Shown piece by piece: positions 9,097 through 19,137 of a stretch of 48,628 bases of DNA. How positions within the stretch are numbered: position 1 is the stretch's first letter; each line of letters opens with the position of its first letter. The DNA is from Photobacterium sp. JCM 19050 (GTDB lineage: Bacteria > Pseudomonadota > Gammaproteobacteria > Enterobacterales > Vibrionaceae). Position numbers and translations under genes: made by a program. The stretch is from positions 1 to 48,628 of the forward strand of contig BAXG01000041.1 in NCBI GenBank assembly GCA_001310455.1, in the 5' to 3' direction. The notes beneath the pieces are model-generated. The model worked only from the letters and a program-made list of their open reading frames with translations. It was not told the origin of the DNA and did not search any database.

Positions 9097-10144
9097 TGGT
9101 TCGTCTCCTGCCCAAAAAACTCATTAGCTTTCTTCTGCCAAGCTTTCACTTCCGTTTTCTTATCCTCGAAGGCTTTCAACAAATCTACTGTAATGAAGTA
9201 CCCAACCTCACCATCGCGCACTGTTGCTCCAAAGGAATAGCTGTTATTCACGTGAAGCATTAGTCCATGGCCTATGTCATCCACTCCTGCCCGATCAGAA
9301 TATGTACTCACTAGCGAAGCCCCACAGGCAAAATCTGCCCCGAAACAGCTTTGCCAAGCATTAATACCCAGCCATTCTACTGCCAGTGCGGCTTCAAACT
9401 GACTGCCATCATTGGCATCACCGATGTACTCCATCAACACACTGGGGTGAGCAAGAAAAAGTTGATATTTAGGCGGCAATACAAAATTTTGAGAGCTTAA
9501 TTCATCACTGTAAACCCCAGCTGTGAATTGACGGTCAATGATTGTTTGAGAGCGACCTTCATCAAAATACTGGTTCCACTGTTTGCCGTACTCAATAGCG
9601 AGATCCGACACTACTTGCGCGTTGCGTTGAAACGCAATTTCCTTGTAGGCATTAATAGCATCAACCAGCCCATTAAATAAACGCGACATCCTTTGTGCTT
9701 CATCGAATCCAGATTTAATGTCACTTTGCCATTTTTAACATCAACGTAAATTTCATCTGGGTCTTCGCTCAGGAAAGCCGGCTTGCGGTAGTACAGTCCA
9801 ACAAGTTTATTTACATTTTCAGGGGCTCCCCCTGCCAGCCATTGCTCAGAAAGGAAAGTATTGCGCTCCAACTCTTCCACAAGAGAAAGTGCGGTTTTTC
9901 CCTCATCAAATTGCAACAGTGTGTCGATATCTGATGCGCTGGATTTCACTTCATTAATCCAAAGCAACGCTTTTGTTTCAAGAATGGTCTTCGGCCCTTC
10001 CACCAGCGCTTTGCCGAAGTCTTGTGAAAGTTTAGTGAGCTTTTTAAAACCAACGTTATTCTCGCCCTGGGGACATACAACAGCCTGAGAGGAGAAAGCA
10101 CTCAGTAAACAAAACATCGCAATGAGCACATAAAAAAATTTCAT
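9093..10144 (-). CDS. Exported protein of unknown function, one frameshift
   Basis: The chosen start at 10144 has the ribosome-binding site GGAGGAG and gives MKFFYVLIAMFCLLSAFSSQ followed by AVVC, a Sec-type signal peptide. The mature region is mostly helical and charged. Near 9700 the frame breaks: TLNLDS.. continues in the next frame as DEAQRMSRLFNGLVDAINAYKEIA. Joined, the protein has about 350 residues. No family was recognised. It sits between a cytoplasmic-looking hydrolase and a DUF1353 protein, with a 14-nt gap upstream and an overlapping stop/start downstream. This hydrolase plus exported partner resembles an effector-immunity arrangement, but no direct evidence supports that role. 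Confidence 0.65.
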
Positions 10145-10158
10145 CTTGGCTCCTCCTC

Positions 10159-11181
10159 TCACTCACTGAAAAAGTCTTTGTAAGTCTTGAGTAGGTCAAA
10201 GAGATCCTTCAGATTTTCAACAGAGTGACCACCCTTTCCCGGAAGCGCACCCAATTTGGGTTTTATCTTCCCGTTTACCGCCATCAACTCCTCGACATCA
10301 ATAGGAAAGCCCTCTTCCGGCATGATGCGGTAGAGAAATTGAGCAGAGACAGTGGGATTCTTCAGGTACTCCTCCAATGAATGGGGGTTTTTCGTTGAAA
10401 AGAGTTGCTTTGTTCTAAGTGAATGAAAGTTTTTCTCTAAGGTGACCGGATCAACCCAGTTTTTATCAACGTCAGGGTTGAAGGGCAAAAACCAGGTTAG
10501 TGGGTCGAACTTATTAAAAACATTGTAATAGTCTGTCACACAACCTGCATCACCCCGACTAGGTTTTACAATGGTTGAAAAAGGGTCAATTCCAGTTTTC
10601 AATAATTTTTCGTTCACTTTGAAAAACAGATAGCTGGCATTCGAAATCATCCATAGCGAATCTATTTTATTTCTAGGTGGGATTTTGGCGCCGGTGTCTC
10701 CATAGGTTTTAGCCAGCATATCGTGCATAGCGATAGTGCCCAAAGAGTGTGCCATCACATGAAGTCGCCGTCCCGACGTCCTGTGCACCAAAACTTTGGC
10801 AAACTCAGCAGCAAGATGCAATCTAACTTTTTCACCATGTAAACCTGCATACAGAATCACATCCAATATGTGGGTGTTGAAAAAAGTGTCTTTGCCAACA
10901 TTGCTCTCAAAATTCACAATTTCAGCAATGAACTTATTAGGAAGTTGCCCTTTAAAATAGTTACCTATACTTTGGGCACTTGCTTCAATCCGTTTCCTTT
11001 CTTCATCAAAGATATGATTATACGCAATGGGAAATACATCCACATGGTCTTCGAAATTAATATGCTTAGTTGAATTATATCTTTTTAGTGTCGTGTTTGC
11101 GGCGTCAACGACGGTTTTCTCTAATGCAGCGGCCGTGTGTTCACCCATACCATGAGTTACCACTAGAATAGACTTGCCCAT
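10159..11181 (-). CDS. Alpha/beta-hydrolase (lipase/esterase-like)
   Basis: 340 residues from the ATG at 11181, which has GAGGT upstream; an earlier in-frame start lacks support. The N-terminus ILVVTHGMGEH carries an HGxG oxyanion-type motif. The nucleophile elbow is LHVMAHSLGTIAMHD (A-H-S-L-G, a GxSxG variant) near residue 152. Candidate Asp and His residues lie further on (FNKFDPLTWF; GGHSVENL). There is no signal peptide. It heads the module with the exported protein and the DUF1353 protein. A phospholipase or esterase role is likely; a type VI effector role is only a hypothesis. Confidence 0.75.
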   Translation of the reverse strand: MGKSILVVTHGMGEHTAAALEKTVVDAANTTLKRYNSTKHINFEDHVDVFPIAYNHIFDEERKRIEASAQSIGNYFKGQLPNKFIAEIVNFESNVGKDTFFNTHILDVILYAGLHGEKVRLHLAAEFAKVLVHRTSGRRLHVMAHSLGTIAMHDMLAKTYGDTGAKIPPRNKIDSLWMISNASYLFFKVNEKLLKTGIDPFSTIVKPSRGDAGCVTDYYNVFNKFDPLTWFLPFNPDVDKNWVDPVTLEKNFHSLRTKQLFSTKNPHSLEEYLKNPTVSAQFLYRIMPEEGFPIDVEELMAVNGKIKPKLGALPGKGGHSVENLKDLFDLLKTYKDFFSE

Positions 11182-11801
11182 ATTTACCTCGCAGACAGCC
11201 AAACAAAAATACAGGCTTTTAATACTTGTTCAATTCACCCTTCCTGTGTGTATTGTTTCTGATATTACATATGCGTCCTTTGTAACTCCTAGCAACTTAT
11301 TCACTTTCCTTATCCCAATGAAGTCCGAACTGGACTTTTCAACCTTTAATTCCAAGAATACAACGTGAAAAGTCACGGTTTACAAAATTGTGATCATGAA
11401 ACCATTTGTAATACGCAAACCGTCTAAATCTAAACCCGCTACCGTTTTTCTACTGCAATAATCGTTCATTAATCAACATCAGAAACTAAAGGCGCTGCTC
11501 ATCATGTTGGCTTAATTGTCGGATTATGTAGACAACAACTAACTGGCTGATCTCTTGCTGTGGAAACCGATTTTGTGGAGAGAAAATGCAGGTGAGCACA
11601 AAAGACGAACAATAACTGTACAAATATACAGCATTTGCTAAAGTAAGAAATGAGACGTGCATCTGTTGCACAGGCAGTGGACCGGTGTGGTTGCAGCCAC
11701 ACCGGCCCGTATCGGCTGTCGAGAACCTTTAACCCCAAACCAGCCGACGTCCGGCAGTATACGCCATGGCGCCGCGCTGGCCTAGCGTGAGGAGTCGCAC
11801 T
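11182..11801. other. Intergenic region upstream of the integrase, with hairpin
   Basis: About 620 nt without a convincing gene. At 11682-11705 there is a perfect 9-bp stem CCGGTGTGG / CCACACCGG with a 6-nt loop and no T-run. A weaker pair CGGCTG / CAGCCG follows at about 11712-11745. These lie within 120 nt of the integrase start, a plausible place for an attachment site or recombinase-binding sites. No duplicate of the region was found at the right end of the island. Confidence 0.45.
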
Positions 11802-12957
11802 ATGGCAAATATTCGTATTCGTCCCAACAACATTATCCAGTATGACCTTTGTGTTTTCGGAAAACGTTTCCGAGAAACATCGGGTCTTAGAGCCACCCCA
11901 GCCAACATCAAACGCGCCAAAGCGGTACTGAAAAAAATCAAATGCTGAGCTGGCACTTGGTACGTTCAATTACCGAGAATTTTTCCCAAACAGCAGAAAA
12001 ATTGAAGTATTTGAATCTCTTCGCAGAGAGAATCGTGTACCCGGAGCCATACCCTACTTTGACAGCTACTATGAGGACTGGCGACAACGCCAGCTCCACC
12101 GCTGGAAGCCTAGTTATGCTCGCAGCATTGAAGGGATGTTCAACCGCTATCTGCTTCCGTACTTCGGGCAAACGCTTATTGCTGATATTGATATGGCAAA
12201 AGCGGAAGCATTCCGCGCGCACCTTTGTTCACTGACTAAAGATAACGGTGAGAGACGCCTTGCGAACCGTTCTGTGAACGATGTGATTGTGCAACTGAAA
12301 ACCATCATTGGACATGCTGCAGTCGACCACGACTTTTCCTACCCCCTGGTGCGCCTGCGCGATTTGAAAGAACAGCGCGGGGATCCGGACCCTTTGACTG
12401 TTGATGAGGTCAACCAGTTTTTGAGGCACGTTCCTTCTGAGTGGAGGGACTATTTCATCGTTCGTTTTTATACCGGCATGCGAAGCTGTGAAGTGCATGG
12501 CCTGACCAAATCCCACATCGATTTTGACCATGGTTTTATCCGCATCCGTCAAAACTGGGTTAATGGCGAACTGTCCGATGTAAAGACGCCCCGCTCGCGC
12601 CGTAACATTCCAATGTCACCCACTGTCCGGGATGCACTGACCCGCGCTATTGCGTCAGCTGAAGGGGATTTTGTTTTTACCCGGGACAATGGCTGTCCTC
12701 TCGACACCCGTTATGTAAGCCTTGTCATCTGGTACCCGACACTAAAAACTGCAGGTCTTCGTAAACGCCGGCCTTACCAGACCCGACATACGGCTGCGGT
12801 TTTGCATCTGGCGGCGCATGAAAATCCGCTTTTTGTTTCCCGCCTGCTTGGGCACAGCTCTACGCGCATGTTGTTCGATGTTTATGCACCTTACGTGGTG
12901 AACGCAGCACGTCACGATGGCGGGGCATTTGAATCAATGATGTCCAACAGCTGTTAA
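11802..12957 (+). CDS. Tyrosine integrase with DUF3596 arm-binding domain, one frameshift
   Basis: The start at 11802 has GAGGAG upstream and gives MANIRIRPNNIIQYDLCVFG, typical of the DUF3596 arm-type DNA-binding domain. Near 11942 an extra A (ATCAAATGC for ATCAATGC) breaks the frame; the continuation ELALGTFNYREFFPNSRKIEVF then runs into the core-binding domain (SYARSIEGMFNRYLLPYFG). Catalytic boxes are present: Arg in FYTGMRSCEVHGL, Lys in DVKTPRSRRNIPM, YQTRHTAAV, LGHSSTRMLF and the nucleophile Tyr in DVYAPYV. About 385 residues when repaired. It probably drives integration or excision of the island and ends in a strong terminator. Confidence 0.92.
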
Positions 12958-12963
12958 CGGATA

Positions 12964-13011
12964 AGCAATCAGACAAAGGGGTTACTCCTTTTGTCTGATT
13001 GCTATTTTTTT
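12964..13011 (+). terminator. Terminator after the integrase
   Basis: Long stem AGCAATCAGACAAA / TTTGTCTGATTGCT (12964-12977 and 12990-13003), extended by GG/CC near the loop, then ATTTTTTT. It starts 7 nt after the integrase stop and isolates it from the genes that follow. Confidence 0.92.
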
Positions 13012-13188
13012 AAATTCGCCCACCATTTCAGCCCTATAGCAATGACCACTCTCCACGAATCACTTCACCAAAGGCGACATGTTTTCCCAAAATTGACGAT
13101 CTGCGCTCTGTGTATTTTTTGGATTTATTCTAGTTAAAACTACACTTACTACCATGACGAAGGTTCATAGTACTGAGGAGATGTTGCC

Positions 13189-14073
13189 ATGCCATCTGAC
13201 AAGCGTTTGTCACCAGACGATATCCAAAACTCGACACTCGGTGGTGAAGAGATAAAAGATGAGGCGCTTAAGCTCATACTGAGTCAGTTGCTTTTGAAAA
13301 CCGGACTGGAAACAAAGAATTCTTCTCCTCCCAATATCCCTCAGGGGTTTCAACGAATGGTAAGTTGGGTTGAAAACATATCGGATGACAGTGAGTTAGC
13401 CCAACTTCGTGCGTTACTGGAGAAAGCCAACAGAATTGCAGATAGCATTAGCGACGAAGTACTAAAAGAAAAGCGTGAAGCCTTGTTTGCGCTTCAGTAT
13501 GATTTGGCTTTCGAGATGGCAACTTTTTCAGAGATCACCAACTTGAAACGATACGTTGATAAGCGGAACGCATTGCTGCGTGAACATGAGTTTGTAAGCA
13601 ATGAACAGGCAGCTAAGATCCTTGGACTTGAAGGAAACTACCACCGGTCCTTGCAACGTATGCGCGAGCGCGATGACATTCTTAGCGTGCAATACGGTCG
13701 AGCTTACCTCTACCCCCTGTTCCAGTTCAACAATACCGCGGACATTTATCCGGCTCTGCAGGCCAACTTGTCACGTCTGAGTACAACCCGATCCGGTTGG
13801 GAGATCTGTTTTTGGCTGCTCAATCCGCAGTATGTCCCTCTGGAAAACGCTGTACCATCAGGTGAAGCGCTTGCTATTGCCCGGGAAAAAGCAGGTTTAG
13901 AAGGCATGAATGCGTTAAGAAAAGCGGCAGCAAAACAATCCACTTTTATCAAGGACACACCGCTCGCCGTTCTCCAGGCTGGCAAGAATGAACATTTCAC
14001 ACGCATGGTGGATTACCTGGTTGATCAGGAAAATATTTTCGTCGCAAAAAAGATGGTCAATGTCGAAGAATAG
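13189..14073 (+). CDS. Island protein with helix-turn-helix-like and ParS/MbcA-like regions
   Basis: 294 residues, ATG preceded by GAGGAG. Residues 60-130 are charged and helical, possibly coiled coil. Residues about 135-170 (FVSNEQAAKILGLEGNYHR, then SLQRMRERDDILSVQYG) look like a MerR/excisionase-type DNA-reading helix pair. Residues about 200-230 (TTRSGWEICFWLLNPQYVPL, then ENAVPSGEAL) resemble the C-terminal part of Xre/MbcA/ParS antitoxins, but no RES-type toxin adjoins it. A regulator or directionality factor for the island is plausible, not shown. A QxxLxF hexamer lies at residues 103-108. Confidence 0.6.
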   Translation: MPSDKRLSPDDIQNSTLGGEEIKDEALKLILSQLLLKTGLETKNSSPPNIPQGFQRMVSWVENISDDSELAQLRALLEKANRIADSISDEVLKEKREALFALQYDLAFEMATFSEITNLKRYVDKRNALLREHEFVSNEQAAKILGLEGNYHRSLQRMRERDDILSVQYGRAYLYPLFQFNNTADIYPALQANLSRLSTTRSGWEICFWLLNPQYVPLENAVPSGEALAIAREKAGLEGMNALRKAAAKQSTFIKDTPLAVLQAGKNEHFTRMVDYLVDQENIFVAKKMVNVEE

Positions 14074-14351
14074 TTGCTAACTGTTGGGTCCAACCCATTT
14101 TTAGCGAGGGAAAGAACTTACAGCTAAATCCCGGATAAGCGGGAGAGCACACTCCACGTCAACATAAGGTTCTACCGTCAAAATCTATACGCATCAGCCA
14201 AATCCAACGCTCTGGCAGTGTCGTCATGCTCTGTGGAGTTCCCCACTAAAAATCAAATATCATCAAAAACTTAGCACTGCGCACATTCTCATATCTTAAA
14301 TTTGACACGCGACTATAAAAATGGACAAATTTTAGGCAAAACTGAAATTGC

Positions 14352-14858
14352 GTGGCGATGCGAATTAAACAAATCTCATACACAAAAGAGTGCTTGCATT
14401 CAGACCCTTTCGTTTGCGAGCTGCTTGATAAAGCGCCGGTAACACTTTTGAAGTTCAACCCTGAATGGCACGAGGCGATCAGTACGGCCCAACTTGGTGT
14501 CTTACTCTCCTCTTTCCCTTTCCACGTCATCGAATACTCAAGTGGACAATACGGTTGGCTGAACCCCAATCCAGCGGCGGAGTTTTTGCTTTCCCATCCT
14601 GGTATTCATACTCAGAAACTACACGTAATCATCCATGAACCCGGATCTCACGAAGAATTACAACAGCTTGTTGCCACTCTCCTGCTTTTAGAGCCAGCAC
14701 TGACCCGGCGAAAAACTGACGGTTTGGCACCTCGGTGCAACGCGATTTCTCGCTCCCTGAAAGCGCTGGGTGTCAAACCACCACTAAACAAAACCATTGC
14801 GGATCTTGCCGGTTTCTCTCCATCAAATTTGCGAAAAGGTGCCGATGACAGCGAATAA
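14352..14858 (+). CDS. Island protein, possibly ParB/Srx-fold-like
   Basis: 168 residues from a GTG (ATG six bases later is an alternative start); the frame closes just upstream. The middle (LLSSFPFHVIEYSSGQYGWL, then NPAAEFLLSHPGIHTQKLHVII) has the strand-helix rhythm of ParB N-terminal or sulfiredoxin-like folds. The C-terminus (LGVKPPLNKTIADLAGFSPS, then NLRKG) looks like a helix-turn-helix. I do not recognise the family firmly. Its end overlaps the next gene's ATG by 14 nt, so it is probably the first gene of the recombinase operon. The preceding 280 nt has no gene. Confidence 0.55.
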   Translation: MAMRIKQISYTKECLHSDPFVCELLDKAPVTLLKFNPEWHEAISTAQLGVLLSSFPFHVIEYSSGQYGWLNPNPAAEFLLSHPGIHTQKLHVIIHEPGSHEELQQLVATLLLLEPALTRRKTDGLAPRCNAISRSLKALGVKPPLNKTIADLAGFSPSNLRKGADDSE

Positions 14859-16354
14859 ACGGGCACTGCAAAGAAGAAATCGGAAACAGGCGCCGGGAAG
14901 TCCACTTCCTGATGCATCAGATGCGCTCATCATGCTGATGAAGTGGCTCACTCAACCGTCCATCACACACTTTTAGCCAATCTCTTGCTCAATTGGGTCT
15001 GCGGAGATGCCATGAATAAAGAACGGCGATGGGTAAGGGTAAGCGGAAAAGCGCCTCTGCAACATGGCGGAATCCGGATCATCGGCAAACAATCCACCTT
15101 GGAAATCGCTTTTTCACGAGAAGAATCTGACTCAAGTGAAACGATGTGGTTACCGCTTCCTCCCATGCTAAACCGACTATGCGCTGATGCGGTGAGATCA
15201 ATTCCCGCTGACAAGCCACTCCTCAGTGACAAGCGCTGGCTACAATGGCAAGACATGGTTTCACCGGGTAAGGCACGCTTTTCAACTGCCCATGATGCGT
15301 TCAGCAATCAGCTGTCTGCGTATCCTGCAATGCATCTTCGGACATGGCGACACTATATCCGGAAATGTGCCATGTCTGATGCGGCATTGAATCCTCTGGC
15401 ACGAGCTTGGCTGACGGGGCTATCAGGCATTGGGGAGCGAGCAGGACACCATTATCAGCAGTTGGACAGCGATGTCCTGAGATACGATTTATTCCAGGCA
15501 ATTAACAAGTATTTGATCCGCCTTCAATCTGCATTGCCGAACAAGCTTAAATTCCTAATCGTCGAAGATTCTTATGTGTGGCTTGGATTGCTTCAGGCCG
15601 ACAACATTGCGGCTTATTTAACGGAAACACCTGGACGGATCCCTGAGAGGAAACTGCAAGAGGGTAACCATGTTGGTATGTGGATTGCCAGATACTGTCT
15701 TACGGCAGTCAGCGGGCACTTCCTCAATCGGATGTCATCACAGCACTCAAAGCAATGCGGCGAGAATGCAATAAGCTTCGGCCTTCCCGTCGGGCAAATA
15801 AAACCCAATGGATTGCGTATCACAACTCTTTGAGTCTCACTCTTGCCCTTCATCTCATTGCAACCAGCGGGTTGCGACCGACACATTCGATAAGTCCTGA
15901 GCGCCAGAGTCTTTTTCATCGTCGTACGATTGTGCGTGATAAAGGTGTATTCAGGCCGTTGTATTTAAGCCACTGGATGGAAGATACCCTGCTCCGCTAT
16001 GAGGCACATGCAGATCGAATGCGGTTAAGCATTCTCAGGCAGGCGCTGCCGGACAGTCTGTTATTTCTGATTAAAGAAAACAGACACCCTACCCAACTTA
16101 CACCTCAAACATTGCGCCGTTTTTTTCAACAATACTGCCGGGGTGCTGTCCCTTATCAACTGCGTCACTCGTTTGCACAGGCGCTTTGGAGGGAGAATCC
16201 TCTCAGGCTGGTGAATCGCCTGATGGGACATGCACTGGATGGAGAACAGCTTGGAGCGGCGAACGGTTTTGTCACTTCATCTGAAAATGAGGAGCGGCTT
16301 CTCGACAAATTAACCCGTCATCTCCGCCTGGCAGAGGAGCCGTTGAAATGGTAA
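14845..16354 (+). CDS. Tyrosine-recombinase-fold protein without a visible catalytic Tyr, two frameshifts
   Basis: The start at 14845 reads MTANKRALQRRNRKQAPGSP and overlaps the previous stop. A break at about 14972 joins LMKWLTQPSITH to LANLLLNWVCGDAMNKE; a second between 15690 and 15730 joins MWIARYCLTAVSG to ALPQSDVITALKAMRREC. The repaired length is about 500 residues. The C-terminal part has a recombinase pattern: Arg in ATSGLRPTHS, YQLRHSFAQALW (Tyr replacing the first His of HxLRH) and RLMGHALDGEQLG. No Tyr is seen where the nucleophile belongs (GAANGFVTSSEN). It may be a structural partner of the large recombinase, whose start overlaps it (ATGGTAA). Confidence 0.75.
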
Positions 16355-18724
16355 CGAGCTCTGAGATCATAAAATGGAGCATTGATCATCCGGCACTCAA
16401 TTACCCAAGCCATAAGGATGCCGAAAATGGAATCAAGTGGGTGCTGGATAACTGGCCTTCATTACACTTTGCAACTGGGCGTAAACTGACCCCGACAGTG
16501 CAGCGAGAAATCACACGGCAAATCAATGCCATCCAACAGGGAAGCAAAGGTACTATCGCAATGCATTGAATACAGTTGTGGCCTATCTCCACCAACATTT
16601 AGGCTGGCAAATTCCAGAGAAAGCAAGGACGGAGCATCGGGACAGAGAAAATGCGTTGCAAGCTGAGCTTCAACGTCTTTCCTACGAGGCCTCCCGTTTT
16701 TATTCACAACATGAAGGACGGCTGGGCAATGAATTGGATAGCGGTCAGTCGCTGACACCAGGTATGGCTGCCGTCGAGCTGTTGTTTACACTGGCACCGC
16801 TTCCCTTGTCGGTATTGCTTCCACTTTTGAAAGGACAGGGGAAAGTTGAAAAATACCGTGTAACCACAGTGTCATTCGATATTAGCACTGACCCTGAACA
16901 AGTCCATTTTGTCCGTTATCTATTGCTTCCCCGAACAGAACAGGTGCTTCAACGCATTGATTGCCCCTCTTTGACAGAATATCAGCTGGTGACGTCTCTC
17001 GAACAATATTTAGGTGACACCCCGTTTTATCGTATGCCTGATAGCTGCCAGTTCGCCATCATTCGTAAACTTGCATTGAGTTACTGGGCATCAACAGTCT
17101 CGCCTTTTTTAATGCGCGACTTGATGTATCCTGAAAGTCAGTTTGCGCTGCCACCGACAAGATTTGCGTCAACCCAGCAACCGCCGGAGAGATCTCGTAC
17201 GTATCATCAATCGATCTATGCCAATCCTGTGTTAGAGCATGACCAAATCGTCAAAACGCCAAACAGGACGGGTAAAAATCGCTGGGAGCACCGTCACCTG
17301 ATAGCTGCCGATGTCAAAGACAGCGTTGATGACACCCAGAGATATAACCCGGCTTACTGGCCCGATGACAATGTTCTCGGTCCAATGCTTTGGTGTTTTA
17401 CCGCTGAACTGCTGCGCTTTGGTGGAGTTAAAAAAGCACGTTTGGCCCTGAGTACGGTTCGTGTATACACGCATATTGAGCAGCACCTCCCACCGCTTTC
17501 CAAATCGCAGTGTCTTGATGATACAGCGCTTAACTCATGGGTTGAAAACGTAGTAGAGAATGCCCCCTCACCTGCAACACGGAAACACCTGGTTCGATTC
17601 ATCAGGTACGCAGCTCAACTGCCGCTTACCGATGCCATCGACACTGATAATCTCAATGCCAGCACCGAACCGGTAAATGTTGATGCTGACCTGGTAACAC
17701 CTGGAGAGTTGGATGCGATTCTTGCAAGGCTGGATAGCGAGAAACCACTGTGCTTTTCACAGTGGTTGTTCTCCCGCATTGCCGCGTCCCTGGCATTTCA
17801 CGGTGCATTGAGGAGAGGGGAAATTTTGCGCCTTCGCGTAAAAGATGTGGTGCATTACGCTCACCATCAATACGTGTTCAGGCTGACAATCTGTGCTACT
17901 CCGGAAGGACAAACCAAAAACCGCAAGCGCAGAACCCTTTATGTCGCTTTACCCTCCATGGAAGCGCAATTGCTCAGTTGGTTGCTGTCCTTGAAAAGGA
18001 ACTCGGTTTGGCGCACACAGCCGCTTCTGGCACTTGCCAATGAGTCCTTATCTCAACGGGCACTGCGGTATATTTTGCCAGTCACCCGTGCGATTAAATC
18101 CGTTTGTGGCGAGAACACCCGATTTCATCACCTTCGACACGGTGGCGCCTTAGTACTTATGAGGCAGGGAATTTCTCTTGAGCGACAATACTACCTGCCA
18201 TTTTCACTGTGCGATGGAATATATGAAGCGACGGTTTATTCGCAGAAGTTTATTAAAGCCAGGTTTGATTATTGGCTTCGAGCCCATGACAAAGGATTAA
18301 ATACAGACCTTACGCTTGATGAAGTCCTTGAAATGATTGGCCACAGCGACTATTCCACCACGCGACACCACTACCTCCATGGGCATGATTGGCTGATGAT
18401 GCACTACCTCCCACCGACGTTAAATCTAACCAAAACAGCGGTCCGTCATGGATTAGGAATGGCGCCACGCATGGTGATTTATCTCGCCAGTTGTCGCGTT
18501 TGGGTGCTGATGAACGAGGTAAATCGGTGACAATTCCCTGCGAAAACTGGATAAGAGCCACCATAAAGTTTCGCCACAACAAACAACTTCCACTGGCGCA
18601 CTCTGCGGCGTCATTGGATAAAGCCCTTGAACGATTTTACTCAACTCCAGAGCCTTTATTTGCTCCCACCAAACTTTGGCAGCACGCCTTAACACTATGC
18701 TGGCCCCGGAAGATGGCAGGCTGA
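16348..18724 (+). CDS. Large tyrosine recombinase, frameshifted
   Basis: The start overlaps the preceding stop (ATGGTAA). The first 65 codons (MVTSSEIIKWSIDHPALNYP) join, after a one-base break near 16540, to KQRYYRNALNTVVAYLHQHL and a long frame. A novel-looking N-terminal region of about 350 residues precedes the catalytic domain: Arg in FHGALRRGEILRL, Lys candidates in TKNRKRRTL, FHHLRHGGALVL, MIGHSDYSTTRHHYLHG with a candidate nucleophile Tyr. The region between boxes II and III is unusually long. Near 18450 the frame shifts again (RHGLG/NGATHGDLSRQLSRLG). Likely the active partner for transposition or circularisation of the island. Confidence 0.85.
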
Positions 18725-19137
18725 GTTCACTCTCGATGAAAATTACATTTCCCTATATTGATGCCCAAGTTTTATCTGGCGGAGCTCGTCTGCCTGCAGG
18801 ATTGAGAAACCGACTTATTCCATGGCTATGCGATTACCCGGAGCCCAAAACGCTGCGGCCATTAGCCCATACTTCCCGAGAGGCAAATCAATTTAACGCG
18901 TTTACCCGCCATCCCCTTTTTGCTTTTCTGAAAGGGCAACTCATCTTGTTAACCGGCAAATCCAAGCGAGTGAAAGTGGATTCTATTCATAAACGGTTTG
19001 GTCAGTCCCCTATTGAACGCTCTGCGAAGTCTGGGGAAGCACCCGGGCTTTATCTACGGTTTAACTTGCCCAAAAAGCAGTATTGCGAAATTCGGTCTTT
19101 TTTGAATTACCTGACCCGAGGTACAAATGAAGAATAA
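18676..19137 (+). CDS. Probable C-terminal continuation of the large recombinase
   Basis: About 150 residues (LAARLNTMLAPEDGRLSSLS ... LYLRFNLPKKQYCEIRSFLN). No ribosome-binding site is visible and the frame overlaps the previous one by about 50 nt, so a further one-base frameshift near 18675 probably joins them, giving a recombinase of about 925 residues. It could instead be a separate small protein. It is basic and contains no motif that I recognise. Its last codons overlap the ATG of the next gene (ATGAAGAATAA). Confidence 0.55.
   Translation: MAARLNTMLAPEDGRLSSLSMKITFPYIDAQVLSGGARLPAGLRNRLIPWLCDYPEPKTLRPLAHTSREANQFNAFTRHPLFAFLKGQLILLTGKSKRVKVDSIHKRFGQSPIERSAKSGEAPGLYLRFNLPKKQYCEIRSFLNYLTRGTNEE

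Noticed and set aside
11502..11969. Minus-strand frames upstream of and over the integrase start
   Set aside because: They run antisense to the DUF3596 domain and lack ribosome-binding sites or recognisable features.
13189..14073. Toxin-antitoxin pair based on the ParS/MbcA-like region
   Set aside because: No RES-domain or other toxin gene adjoins it.
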